From: Atherinomorus stipes
Taxonomy: Eukaryota; Chordata; Actinopteri; Atheriniformes; Atherinidae
Assembly: GCA_023101725.1 (NCBI GenBank)
Contig: JALJCO010013448.1
Location: 310,001 to 374,000, forward strand
Direction: 5' to 3'
DNA: 64,000 nt
Shown piece by piece: positions 52,056-62,812 of the stretch. The number at the start of each line of letters is the position of its first letter. The first letter of the stretch is position 1. Made by a program: the position numbers and the translations under genes. The notes under the pieces were generated by a model. It did no database searches and had not been told where the DNA came from. It saw nothing but the letters and a program-made list of their open reading frames with translations.

Positions 52056-53478
52056 TGGTTGCTGATCATGTCCAGGAAGGTCTCCAACACCTATGACATC
52101 ACAAACTAAAGCAGCTCTGGAGCAAAAGGGTCCGACCTGAGACATGACGTATGCAGCGATAACTGCTGGAAGGAGTCGAGCTGCTCAGACCTCGTCTCAG
52201 GCCATTACATCACCGAGCTCATCTCAAGCCTCATTAGACTGATGTCCCAGGTAAGTCAGTGAAGTGGTCTCTGAGCGGAGACAGCATACGCATGATGTCA
52301 GCGCCAGAACGACGCGTGGCTGATACTCCACGTGTTCTGTGCGACTAACCGCCACCAGGACGGCGTGGAGATGTTCCACCATGTTTTACATCTTAAAGCT
52401 TCTCAGTCTCAGTCGGGGTGACTCACAGAACCCGGCTGTCATCCTTCCAGAAGTTGGTGTAAATCTGCTCATCATCATCATCCGCATGCATGCTTAAACT
52501 CATGGCTGCCTCCTCCGCCCAGCCTTCCTCTCCATCCATCTGCTGACAATCCTCTCACTCCTCATCTGTAAAGCTCGCCGGCACCGTGCAGGTCTAAGCA
52601 GGGATGAGAGGCAGCGGTGACGGCTTCCTGACTTCATCAACGGGGGTATAAGCCTGGAAGTTAACCGGCGCCGGGCCATTAGGCTTTCAGAGCGTAAGCT
52701 GCCAGTACTGCCGATGAGCAGCGCCTCACAGATGTGTACGGTGGGAGAGGAGAGGCCGGGGGCTTAGGCTGAAAGCTCCGAGTTGCGGGGAAGTTTTCTG
52801 AACTACGCCGAGTGGAGATTTCCTGGCCGTCTTACAGTAGGAGAGGCGTTCAGGGACCGATGTGCAAACTGATAAAAGTGATTCTAGCCACAGCTTCTGG
52901 AATAACTTTACAGATTTACAGAGAGAAGGAAAATGCTCTGCAGAGGTCAGAGATGGACGTAAACGTTCTGATAATCTGCATAAAAATAATCACACACAAC
53001 TTCATCCCCATGGCTGCCTTGTTCCAACGGTGAAGCAGATCCACCAAAACCCACTTTTTCCTCCTTATTTACAAAGTTTCTGATCATTTTCAAACCTTGG
53101 ATTTAAGTTCTTATCCTCCAGCGTCCAGAAACAAAGTCATCACTGCTGCTATCTAAACATCCACATTCAGCTTCATCTGGGCTGCAGGTGTTGTGTCTAA
53201 GCGGTGAACCAGATCCATCACAACACCATTTATCCTCCTTATTTATGGAGATCCTGTCAGTTTTACAAACTTCCATTTGGAATATTTATCATAAAAACAA
53301 AGGCTGTTCCTGCTGCTGGAATATGCCAAGGGGGGTGGATCAAACCATTTTTGATGGGTGGGGGTTGCTGAATTTTTGTTTACATTTCAACAAAGCACAG
53401 GATTTTCTTTATACTATTCTTTTTGCAAAAAAAAAAAAGTGCATATAGTTAAAAATACATACACGCATATCATACTGC
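52056..53478. other. No gene seen
   Basis: Single-copy-looking; 52440-52800 is GC-richer and might hold a conserved block (GGGCCATTAGGCTTTCAG). A weak ~180-bp duplication joins about 53025 and 53205 (GGTGAA(G/C)CAGATCCA, then CCTCCTTATTTA). No protein-like frame. Confidence 0.4.
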
Positions 53479-53510
53479 ATATATATATATATATATATAC
53501 ATATATATAT
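53479..53510 (+). repeat. (TA)n microsatellite at the Tc1 left break
   Basis: TA repeat running directly into TTGACAGGAAAA of the Tc1-like element. Expansion or slippage here appears to have replaced the terminal ~90 bp of that element. Confidence 0.85.
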
Positions 53511-54046
53511 TGACAGGAAAAAAAACGAATGTAGAAATTTTTGCAAATTAATTAAAAAAGAACTGAAATATGACATGGTGATAAGTATTGAGTACTTTGC
53601 TCAGTACTGAGTAGAAGTACTTCTGAGCTGGTACAGCCATGAGTCTTCTTGGGAATGATGCAACAATGTTCCACACCTGGATTTGGGATCTTCTGGTTCT
53701 TCTTGCAGATCCTCTCCAGTTCTGTCAGGTTGGATGGTGAACGGTGGTGTTCAGCCATTTTCAGGTCTCTCAGAGATGCTCAGTTGGGTTTAAGTCAGGG
53801 TTCTGGCTGGGCCGGTCCAGAATGGTCCAGAGTGGTTCTGATCCACTCCTTTGTTATTTCAGCTGTGTGTGAGGGTCATTGTCTTGTTGGAAGGTGAACC
53901 TTCGGCCCAGTCTGAGCTCCTGAACTCTGGAAGAGCTTTTCTTCCAGGATCTCTGTACTTGGCCACATTCGTCTTTCCTTCAACTGCAACCAGTCGTCCT
54001 GTCCCTGCAGCTGAAAAACACCCCCATACCATGATGCTGCCACCAC

Positions 54047-55141
54047 TAGGGATGTCCCGATCCGATCACGTGATTTCAGACTCGATCGGAATCGGCTGTT
54101 ACTTCCCGATCAGGGATCGGTTAAATGTTTCCTTTACTGATACGGCAGCAGCGGGCTGCTCCTCTCTTTTTCCTCTGCGTGGTTTCCTCTCAGTTTCGGT
54201 TTTATGACCAGCGGTTGATTTAATTCTGCCTCACATAAAGCGCCCCGCCCTGCACACAGCTCAGTGCTGTAGCATCACTGGGCGGTGCAGGAGTTTAAAT
54301 CTAACGCACCAGCAGCTGTTCATTCAGACGTAACTACAGTGAAGGCGGCTGCAGCTGAACTGAGCCGCTTTTAGAAAGTTTGATCCATTAATCAAAGCAA
54401 ACAACAATAAGCCAACATAATGTAGAACACGTGGTTCATATTTAGCGAAGCAACGCAACAATGTGCTGGTTTAACGTTAGTGGTACAGCGTGTGCATTGC
54501 TGCGGGTTTGACGAGGCTGCTGCTGGCCGCGAAGGAGAAAAAAGAAAAGAATGTTGCTTAAACTTTGTTTGCCGTTACTGAACGGAGTAAAACCGAAGCA
54601 CACATTACATTAGGCCTATCTGTTGTTTCAGAGTTTATTTGAAATCTAGTGTGTTGGTTTTATTTGCTGTCCAAAAATAATCATTTGTTCCCAAGCTTCA
54701 GAGAAATGGAGAAATAACCAGTTTCCTTTGTGATTTCCACAGACATGCATAAATGATTACTTACTCATTAATTTGACGTTAGTTTGGTATATAAATGTAT
54801 GCTAAATATCTTTTCTTTTTTAAGATATGGCTGGAAGAATGTAATTGATTAGAGGAGGTGTCATAATAAAGTAAAATAAGAATAAATTAAACAAAAAAAT
54901 ATAACAAATGTGACACCTCCTGATTCCCCAATTGCACCTTCGAGCTGATAGGATTCAGAATCAGATTAGGCAGCAGTGTTTCCCCTACAGACCACTGCTG
55001 TAGGGGAAACACTGTCTTTTTCTCTTAAATTTTCATTTTATTATAGAAGTGTCGGATCGGGACTCGGTATCGGCCGATCCTCAAAATCAAATGACTCGTA
55101 CTCGGAATCGGGGGCAAAAAACCCTGATCGGGACATCTCTA
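54047..55141 (+). mobile_element. hAT-type non-autonomous element inside the Tc1, 1095 bp
   Basis: Left end TAGGGATGTCCCGATCCGAT and right end GATCGGGACATCTCTA; the inverted match is 15 of 16 (TAGGGATGTCCCGATC against TAGAGATGTCCCGATC). An exact 8-bp duplication GCCACCAC flanks it (54039-54046, 55142-55149), and removing one copy restores the Tc1 coding context. The subterminal regions repeat CGATC/GATCGG words. No transposase frame, although at 1.1 kb it could be an internal-deletion derivative of an autonomous hAT. Confidence 0.92.
54974..55014. other. Perfect 16-bp hairpin within the hAT-type element
   Basis: CAGTGTTTCCCCTACA (54974-54989), 9-nt loop, TGTAGGGGAAACACTG (54999-55014). CAGTGTTTCCCC is itself a typical hAT terminal word, so this may be two abutted termini of a third element. 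Confidence 0.85.
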
Positions 55142-56139
55142 GCCACCACCGTGCTTCACTGTTGGTATGGTATTGAGCAGGTGATGAGCAGTGCCTGGTT
55201 TTCTCCTCACATACCGCTTAGAATTAACTCCAAAAACTTCAATCTTGGTCTCATCAGACCAGAGAATCTTATTTCTCTCAGTCTGGGAGTCCTTCATGTG
55301 TTTTTGGCAAACTCTATGCGGGCTTTCATATGTCTGCACTGAGGAGAGGCTTCCATCGGGCCGCTCTGCCATAAAGCCCCGACTGGTGGAGGCTGCAGTG
55401 ATACTGACTTTGTGGAACTTTCTCCATCTCCCTACTGCATCTCTGGAGCTCAGCCACAGTGATCTTTGGCTTCTTCTTTACTCTCTCACCAAGGCTCTTC
55501 TCCCACCATTGCTCAGTTTGGCTGGACGGCCGGGTCTAGGAAGAGTTCTGGTCGTCCCAAACTTCTTCCATGTAAGGACTATGGAGGCCACCGTGCTCTT
55601 AGGAACCTTTAGTGCTGCAGAAACTCTTTTGTAACCTTGTCCAGATCTGTGTCTCGCCACAATTCTGTCTCTGAGCTCCTTGGACAGTTTCTTCCAGCTC
55701 ATGATCCTCATTTGCTCTGACATGCACTGTGAGCTGGAAGCTCTTATATAGACAGGTGTGTGTCTTTCCTAATCAAGTCCAATCAGTTTAATTAAACTCA
55801 GCTGGACTCCAATGAAGGAGTAGAACCATCTCAAGGAGGATCAGAAATGGACAGCATTGAGTTAAATATTAGAGTCACTGCAAAGGTTCTGAATACTTAT
55901 GACCATGTGATATTTCAGTTTTTCTTTTTTAATAAATTTGAAAAAAAAATTCTACATTTCTGTTTTTTTCTATCAAGATGGGGTGCTGCGTGTGCATTTA
56001 TGGGAAATTAAATGAACTTTTTTGATTTTGGCAAATAGCTGCACTGAAACAGAGTAAACAGTTTTAAAGGGGTCTGAATACTTTCCGTATGTATGCATGT
56101 ATGTACATATATATGCATATATGTATATATATTTATATA

Positions 56140-56490
56140 AGGGCTGTACGATATTAGGAAAACTTGCAATGTGCAATAACACTGTTGAGACTTGCGATGA
56201 TGATATGATTCTTAATAAAGTACTTGGACATGCAGTGTCTTTCAGACACCAGGTAGTTGGTAGCCTAATGTAATAACAGGAAACAGATTATTTCCATTTT
56301 AACATTGTTTCATTGGAAAAGTCCATTTGATTGGCTGTTGATACATAACTGTTGAACGTTGAACATCTGTTCAATTCCTATTTGCAAAAAGACCCTATTA
56401 CATATTGCAGTTTAGGCCATCTTTGCAATATGTTTACGGTGTGGGCCAATATTTCGATGACGATAAATTTGTAATGTATTGTGCAGCCCT
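56140..56490 (+). mobile_element. Miniature element, 351 bp
   Basis: The left end AGGGCTGTACGATAT and right end GTATTGTGCAGCCCT give an imperfect inverted repeat (AGGGCTG perfect). It is inserted in TA-rich DNA: TTTATATA on the left against TATATATA on the right, a possible 8-bp duplication. GCAATATGTTTACGG and GATGACGATAAATTTG are typical interior words. The fragment at about 37075-37205 is the same family. Confidence 0.7.
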
Positions 56491-57032
56491 TATATATATA
56501 TACACACACACACATATAAATTTAGGGGTGGTGGGATTCAATTTAGAGGCGCTCTTGCACCCCAAAAATGGGCCAACACCACCTATATCTATATCCATCA
56601 TCTCTGAGGTCGACGCGCCTATTTCACATGTCCGATATAAGACGCCAGGAGCGCAGTCTGTATTCCAACTTCAGTCAACATGTAAACTTTAAACTAGCAA
56701 CCAGTTTGTAAACTGTGTTGATAAACCAGTAAAACCAGTCACGGTTAAAGAATGTACGACATACTTGTTCTGTCATGTTTGGTGAAGAAAAATGAAAATG
56801 CACGATTCTAAGGACAGAGCTGCGAGCAAGACTTTAAAGAGCCGAACACTTCGTTTCCTATTGGTGGAAAAATGCACCACATCAACCAATCAGGACATTC
56901 CATGACAAGGTCAAACCCGGACATGTCCAACCTGTGATGTCTTCTCTGTCTCCCGCTGAACAGGTTTTGGTGTATACCTGGTGAAAAAACAAAAAACTTG
57001 GACTACAATAAAACAAGTCTGGTGACGACATC
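56491..57032. other. No gene seen
   Basis: A short (TA)/(CA) run at 56491-56515 is followed by single-copy-looking DNA. Confidence 0.45.
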
Positions 57033-57470
57033 TTAACTGTCTTTGTAATAAAACTTTAAAAATGTAATTTTATGGACATCCTGTATAAATGTGACGTCCT
57101 CATACATGAATTCTGTCTGAGAACTGGACACACACAGCATCCCAGTGTTGGACAACATGTCCCTGCTCAGCATAAAGTGTAACAGCAGCTCTGCCAACAG
57201 ACAAAGGAAAGCATTTGGAGCCATTTCACGCATGGTGGTCTGAGGAAGAGGAGGAGGAGGACAGCGGATAATAAATGGGACATTCCCTCTTTCCATCTGC
57301 CTCTGGAGAAACACCGTCTTCCTGCAGTCTCCACATGAAGGTGATGACCGGAGAGAAGACGGCCGGCATGCCATCTCATCATCCCCAACAGCTTCCTCCA
57401 GGTTTGAGGAGGTTTTAGGGGGGGGGGGTTTCGGGATGAAAACTTCCTCAAATCCACAGTAACCTGTCAT
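57033..57470 (-). CDS. Unidentified 145-codon open frame (weak candidate)
   Basis: The minus strand has an ATG at 57468-57470 and stays open to a TAA at 57033. A Pro run (from the C/G tract near 57418-57428) is followed by NLEEAVGDDEMACRPSS, CGDCRKTVFLQRQMER, a hydrophobic stretch NAFLCLLAELLLHFML, and FMYEDVTFIQDVHK. No domain recognised. An overlapping 96-codon frame on the same strand weakens the case, and no splice or promoter evidence exists. It may equally be chance or an old element. Confidence 0.18.
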   Translation of the reverse strand: MTGYCGFEEVFIPKPPPPKTSSNLEEAVGDDEMACRPSSLRSSPSCGDCRKTVFLQRQMERGNVPFIIRCPPPPLPQTTMREMAPNAFLCLLAELLLHFMLSRDMLSNTGMLCVSSSQTEFMYEDVTFIQDVHKITFLKFYYKDS

Positions 57471-58142
57471 CCATTAAGCTCCGAGTCCGACCGACATGGA
57501 CGGTTGCTGCTGAATAGCCCCGTCTTCTGCATGCCTCAACAGGACAGTCATCTGATATTCCTGATGCTCACAGAAACAGCAGGTCTCAGAGAGATCAGCT
57601 TCAGTTTCCTCTGGCTGTTAGAGAAACTGGAATCTGCCATCTGTCCTACTGGAGAAGGTTTAACGCTGGATGAAAATGGCCTTGTCAGTATTATCTTTTT
57701 AGATTTAAAAAAGCCGTCCAAAACTGCCAATCTTTGTAATCTTTGAGCTCATATTTTCTCAAGAAACTCGTTGAATGAAATTATTTTAATAAAACTAAGT
57801 TATATGTTTGTATTTATGCCACCAAATCTCCTACCATTAATTTACTGTTGGCGTCCCTCAAGGGTCTAGTCTTGGACCACTTTTATTTACACTTTCCACT
57901 TATGACTTAATATTTTTCCAAATTATTATACACTGTCATTTTTATTCAGGCTAAAAAAAAAACAACAAAAAAGCCTTTTTAATTCTTTCAGCTGTCAGGA
58001 TCTTCATCTTCCTCAAATTTTGCGACACCTTTTATCCTAGTGGACAAAAGCGTCCATGCACTAAAACTTCATTGTTTTTAGCTTTCTTTTTCATAAATTA
58101 TCTAAACAACTTCTGTCCTCCTCAAAACTACTAACCATTCAG
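57471..58142. other. No gene called
   Basis: An 80-codon plus-strand frame at 57504-57746 (start CTG or TTG, not ATG) reads as plausible protein in part (GEGLTLDENGLVSIIFLDL) but has no recognisable family. The rest is AT-rich. Confidence 0.35.
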
Positions 58143-58166
58143 TTTTTTTTTTTTTTTTTTTTTTTT
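58143..58166 (+). repeat. Poly(T), 24 nt
   Basis: Uninterrupted T tract, followed by AACCCTTTAAATGCCAG. Confidence 0.95.
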
Positions 58167-58254
58167 AACCCTTTAAATGCCAGTTTGAATGTTTAAATTG
58201 CTGACTCATTCACTACAAAAAAACAACTAAATTATTTTCTATATAATAAATATT

Positions 58255-58535
58255 AAAGGATGAGTCTTTGGTGGTTTTAACTTGTACTTTCTACTGTGTG
58301 TAAAGTTGAACCTGAACCTGCAGAAGCACATAGATATCAGTGGAAATCAGAGACTTTTCTACGTGCTGGACCGTTGCAAAAAGAACAAAATCTTGTGAAA
58401 TTATAGACCGATTAAATCTCGGTCTATAATGAGATTTCATTTGTGAAAAAATATTGATACCACGTTTTTTAATATCAATATATCGCAACATAAAATATTG
58501 CAATATTAAAGTGTATCAATATTTTATCCAACCCC
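58255..58535 (+). repeat. Right half of the 17.2-kb miniature-element family
   Basis: AACTTGTACTTTCTAC, AACCTGAACCTGCAG, GCACATAGATATCAG, AGACTTTTCTACGTGCTG, ATATCGCAACATAAAATATT and GTGTATCAATATTTT are in the same order as 17555-17816, with about 80 percent identity by eye. It is left-truncated. Confidence 0.75.
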
Positions 58536-58639
58536 AACTCCTGAAATAAAATCACTGCAATCAGGTGTTTTCTGTAGCGACCAATCAGACGTCTGCATCT
58601 ATTGACAGGTATGTTGGTCCACTGTTCATGAGAAAGGTG

Positions 58640-59075
58640 TTCTTATTTGTCTGAAACAGATTTGTTTGTTTTTTAATTATTATTTCCAACCACAATTCAA
58701 AAGCATTTTAAATCACTAATTAAAACTTTGTAAGTTTTTTTTTTATTTATTATTAGTTTCTTTAGTTTCTAGTTATTTGAATTACTATTGTGAATTTAGC
58801 CTTTTTTTTAACTGGAGGGTATGAATAATTCTGAGGATGACTGTATAAGTAAATGTGTCGGGGACAGTTTTTTATTATTAATATTATCATTATTATGATT
58901 ATTATTTCCAACAACAATTCAAAAGCAATGTTTTATTTCACTGAACTATAATTTAGCAAATTTTAATTTATGATTAGTTTCTTTAGTTTTTTGTTATTTG
59001 AACAACTATTGTGAATTTAGCATCTTTTTTAATTGAAGGGTTTGAATAATTTTGAGGACGATTGTAGGAGTAAAT
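58640..59075 (+). repeat. ~200-bp dispersed repeat, two tandem copies
   Basis: Two head-to-tail copies (about 58640-58855 and 58856-59075) of the repeat at 1999-2190, sharing TATTTCCAAC(C/A)ACAATTCAAA, ATTAGTTTCTTTAGTTT, TTGTGAATTTAGC and GGAGGGTATGAATAATT or its variants. Confidence 0.8.
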
Positions 59076-60118
59076 GAAAAAATGTTTTATCCGCTGTTGA
59101 TTTGTGTTTAAATGATCTTTTTTTGGGGGGATATAGATGAAAATTAGCTTGTTTTGTTTACATCATGCTCCTCTGCTACAGATGTCCATTGATAAATAAG
59201 CCAAATAAATAAACAGTCTAGATTATGATGCATCTTCTAAGATCAAGATTCCCTTTGACTGTGGGTTTTAAAGTTAAAGCTGAGTGTAAAACGAGGAGAT
59301 GTTGTTGTTAAGAGGAACCTGACTCAGCCGGTAGCCCGGTGACAACGGTGGCGCCACAGCGCCCCCTGCTGCAGGCCAGGGTGACCTGCACCCAGCATCC
59401 AGCTCCCCCTGCAGCAGCAGAGGCTCTGATTTCAGCCGGTGGATCCCTCCGACACCCTGGAGAGGTGATTATACTTCCTCTAATGTATGCAATCATTAAG
59501 ATGCTGCAGCCGAGTGAGTCGGTGTGGAACATGCAGGAGATGCTCGGTATAGATCAAAAATTCCCCGTTGTCCCTTCAGTCGATGAGCAGATGCAGAACA
59601 TGAAGGCGATGTCAGATTTTAAGCATAAGAGGCAAAGAGGATCTGGTCATCTCGTCATCGATTTTAAATAAACTAGATTAGATTGTTCAGACGGGTACGT
59701 TGCAACAGATAATGTGGGCCATCACCGGGACATGAGGTGGGCGAATCAAACGGCTTTCACACATTCAAGAGCAACTTCTGATAATCGATGACTACTGTAA
59801 GTTATTCAGGATTATACATTCATCTTTCAGCCCAACAGCTTGTTAAAAAGTTGAGTTACGGGAGAAAAAGTTGGGTTGTGATTTGATTTGGGGGGAAATG
59901 AACTTCTCCTGAACTTCAGGATCAAAGCTGCAGAACTTTCCTCCCCGTTCAGAGCCGTGACGATGAGTCTGTTTGATGAAGAAACGGAGGAATCCTGCAG
60001 GATGATGCTCTCCTCATCAGCCAAACCTCACGTCCAGCAGCTGGTGAGACAAGTTAAGTCTGTCTGTCCCCTCAATGCTGTTGCTGCCACTTTACTGACA
60101 TAAATGCATGTTTGCAGC
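59076..60118. other. No gene called
   Basis: A plus-strand frame at 59339-59671 (GTG start, 110 codons) contains protein-like words (YAIIKMLQPSESVWNMQEML) but no recognised domain. The surrounding DNA (59460-59560) could instead be a conserved non-coding block. Nothing firmer is visible. Confidence 0.35.
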
Positions 60119-60126
60119 GTTGCCAT

Positions 60127-60970
60127 TAAGGATGCACGATACAATCGACCCCCTATCGAATCGGCCTATATTGGCCTTAAAATTAAGTATCTGACATCAG
60201 TCACCCCATCGATATTTAACCAATCAGCCCGCTGTTTCTAAAGTCTAAAGAAAAACTCACAAAACTTCTTCTTCTTCAAAAACTTATTTTTTTACAGACT
60301 TTTAATACTTCTAAAGACTAGGGGTGAGAAAAAATATCGATACACTGAAATATGGCAAAATTTTCAAATATTGATATCATATTGACATTTAAAAACGTAG
60401 TATCGATCTATTTTACTAACAAAATCTTGCAATATCTTATTGTTGTTTTACAAAATCTTGCAAGAATTCACCAAAATTTTGCAATATTTTCATACGCTGA
60501 TATCATTTTGACATTTAAAAATGCGGTATTGATATATTATACTCACAAAATCTTGCGATATTTTATCATTCTGTTACGAAATGTCGCAAGAATTGACCAA
60601 AATTTCACCATATTTTCATATGCTAATATCACATTGACATTTAAAAACGCAGTATCAATCTATTTTACTAACAAAACCTCACGATAGTTTGTCGTTCTGT
60701 CACGAAATCTTGCAAGAATTCACAAAAAAACATGGGATTTTGTAACAGAATGATGAAATCTCACGAGATTTTGTAAGTAAAATAGATCGATACTGCGTTT
60801 TTGATCATCGATTTGATGTTAGCATTTGAAAATATGACTTTTTCTCACCCCTATTTTTCTAAGTGTTGGAAACGGATAACAAAACCACTACTTGCAATGA
60901 CTGCTTATTTTTTTCAGCTTTAATATCTGCATATCGGATATTGGCCAGAATTCCATTATCATGCATCCTT
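60127..60970 (+). mobile_element. hAT-type element, 844 bp, containing another element
   Basis: The left end TAAGGATGCACGATAC and right end TATCATGCATCCTT match as inverted repeats (AAGGATGCA then (C/T)GATA). An exact 8-bp duplication GTTGCCAT flanks it (60119-60126, 60971-60978). Interior words TCGGCCTATATTGGCC and ATCGGATATTGGCC are typical. Without the inner insertion it is about 310 bp, a typical miniature element. Confidence 0.85.
60319..60853 (+). mobile_element. Inner miniature element with tandem and inverted 126-bp units
   Basis: Perfect 15-bp terminal inverted repeats: TAGGGGTGAGAAAAA at 60319-60333 and its complement at 60839-60853. Inside are three tandem 126-bp units (the word ATTGACATTTAAAAACG or variant follows positions near 60373, 60499 and 60625), and then a reverse-complement unit at about 60740-60825 (GTAAGTAAAATAGATCGATA). 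No clear target duplication was found. No coding frame. Confidence 0.8.
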
Positions 60971-60978
60971 GTTGCCAT

Positions 60979-61699
60979 GGATACTGCCTGCTGTAGCGCA
61001 CTAAGGTTCATCACAGCCTTAAAGCGAAACAAATACGCACGGGGCCGAGCAGAAACCAGACACAGAGCGTTGCAGCAGGTCTGACAGCAGAAACGACCTC
61101 TGGGACCTTCAAGGACCAGAACCTGGGTGGACAACTCGGTCCAGGAGCTGCTGGACAGCTACAAGGGGACAAAAACCCTTTTTGCGGACATTTTCGTGGC
61201 AAAATCCAAATATTTAGGTACCACAATGGTATAAACAGTCATACAACTATGAAATGTGTCAGAGAGTATCTTGACACATAGGGGGCAGCAGGAAAAACTG
61301 GTCCTGGGTCTTGCTGGAAGTCTGTTTTAAGTTATCACCCTCAACATCCCCAAAAAGACAAAAAGTCATGTTGGCTTAAAAATTCTCATAAAAATGTTTA
61401 TTTTTCATCATTAATTGAGAATGTCTGCAAAGGACCAGATCCAGATCCAGATCCAGTCTGGTCTACCAGCTACGGGGGGGCCCACGTCATGTTTTTGTTT
61501 GTTCATTTGGTTTTTTTGTTGTTTTTCTTTAACTTTAACAAGTTTGGGGTTTTTTTCTTCTCTTTTTTTAACCCATATGACATGGGAACATTTGGCCACG
61601 CCCACCTTGCAATAATATTACATCACCAGCATCTACAGGATCTGTAGCATATACAGCAGAAGAATTTTATAATTGTGCACAAGGATTGAATATTATATC
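60979..61699. other. No gene seen
   Basis: A short GATCCA tandem lies at 61437-61462. Short frames on both strands have no domain. Confidence 0.45.
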
Positions 61700-61800
61700 A
61701 TTTTATAGCTTCAATATCGGTATCAGTATCTGCAATGAGAAGCAGAAAATTATCAGTTCTCGTATCGGTTGAATTTTTTTCATATCACGCATCACTCGTC
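61700..61800 (-). repeat. Miniature-element end fragment
   Basis: In complement GAGTGATGCGTGATATG, ACCGATACGAGAACTGATAA and TTTTCTGCTTC parallels 8035-8130. Confidence 0.6.
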
Positions 61801-61841
61801 TAGACACTTCTTTTGTGTTTTTCCTTTGTTTGTTTCATAAT

Positions 61842-61916
61842 GTATATATCTATATATAGATATATACATACATTTATATATAATATATATATATACACAT
61901 ATATATATGAACATTG
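61842..61916 (+). repeat. (TA)n microsatellite
   Basis: TA runs with interspersed TATATCTA and ACATACAT. Confidence 0.92.
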
Positions 61917-62812
61917 AACAAAGTACATGTGCATTAAAAGTTTAGAAAAAGTCACTAATATCACACAGAAAGCCAAAAATCCTGAACTTTTTATGAGTTT
62001 TGTATTACAAATACAGCCACAGATGCTTTTTTTTATAGTTTCTGTGAGCAGTTGACAGATTTATTCTCAGTTTTGCTTGTTGAACTCAGTTCGTGAGCTG
62101 CACGATAATTTAACACTGAAATTTAAACCTTGACAAAGACATGTTTGCTGAAATCTTAAATCTTATCTGGAGTTCTTTGCTCTGCAGAACCAGCCACTCT
62201 GCATAAATACAGCCCCCCCCCCACCGAGACCAGCCCCGTTTAAACGTGTTAAACAACAAAGACATCTGATACGGCGGGTTAATCTGCATCTGCAGCACAA
62301 CTGCAAACACACGAGGGAGCAGCTGTCGGTGTGCGCGCAGCATCACCTGCTGCTGGAGATGAAACCCTTCATATCCACATCAACCTGCAGCTTTGTAAAC
62401 TCCCACCAAACGTTTCTTCCCTCCGTCGCTCTGACAGAGAAATAACGACAAACACGAAGGCGTCGCGTGGAAACGGCGGCGCAGGTGACGAGCTTGATCT
62501 TAAAAATAGCGAGCGGCACACCGGTGGCGAGGAGAAGAGCCAGGCCCAAACTGACTGAGGAGTTGGAAAAAGTTTGAAGCAAAAAGGGAAAACAGCAGCG
62601 ATGAATATCAGCAGCAAACATTTCTGTTCCTCTGTGGAGGTTTGAGAGGGAAAAAAGCAGGTTGCAGGTCTGAAATCAGATTCAAACAAATGAAAATTAA
62701 CGTTTATAAAGTTAAAATTCATGATAAAAACACAAAAGGTGATTTATTTTTATCAACATGCTCATTGAACTCAAAAAAGGAAAGAAATGAGAGTTTTAAT
62801 TAGTTTATTTTA
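61917..62812. other. No gene seen
   Basis: A C11 run lies at about 62213-62223. The stretch 62280-62540 is single-copy-looking and GC-rich (CTGCATCTGCAGCACAACTG), with no recognisable domain in the 75-117 codon frames on both strands. Confidence 0.45.

Larger units (their letters stand above)
53551..55723 (-). pseudogene. Tc1-like transposase pseudogene
   Basis: Start ATG at 55721-55723 (MSEQMRIMSWKKLS). The N-terminal paired helix-turn-helix DNA-binding part covers 55478-55723 (RHRSGQGYKRVSAALKVP), ending early at a frameshift: a one-base loss turns GAGAGG into GAGTAA relative to the family. A second piece, 55139-55372, is in another frame and holds the first catalytic aspartate in ILWSDETK (Asp codon 55253-55255). 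It stops at the GGG before the inserted hAT-type element. The third piece (53551-54038) keeps the QDNDP word of the second aspartate (near 53880) and the PTEHL glutamate (53779-53781), with stops between them. All three DDE residues are still readable but never in one frame. Confidence 0.9.
53508..56089 (-). mobile_element. Tc1-like transposon, minus strand, split by a hAT-type element
   Basis: The right end, reading inward on the minus strand from TACGGAAAGTATTCAGACCC (56089), is the terminal word of a widespread fish Tc1 family. The matching left end survives only from TATTGACAGG onward. The inner repeats match each other: TTTATTAAAAAAGAAAAACTG-like (minus) against AATTAAAAAAGAACTGAAAT (plus). 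Removing the 1095-bp insertion and its 8-bp duplication leaves about 1.48 kb, close to a full Tc1. Flanking TA is present at the right end. Dead element: the transposase is frameshifted, interrupted and end-truncated. Confidence 0.9.

Noticed and set aside
60309..60864. Target duplication TTCTAA(A/G)G around the inner 60.3-kb element
   Set aside because: The similar words are not at the element borders, so they cannot be a duplication.
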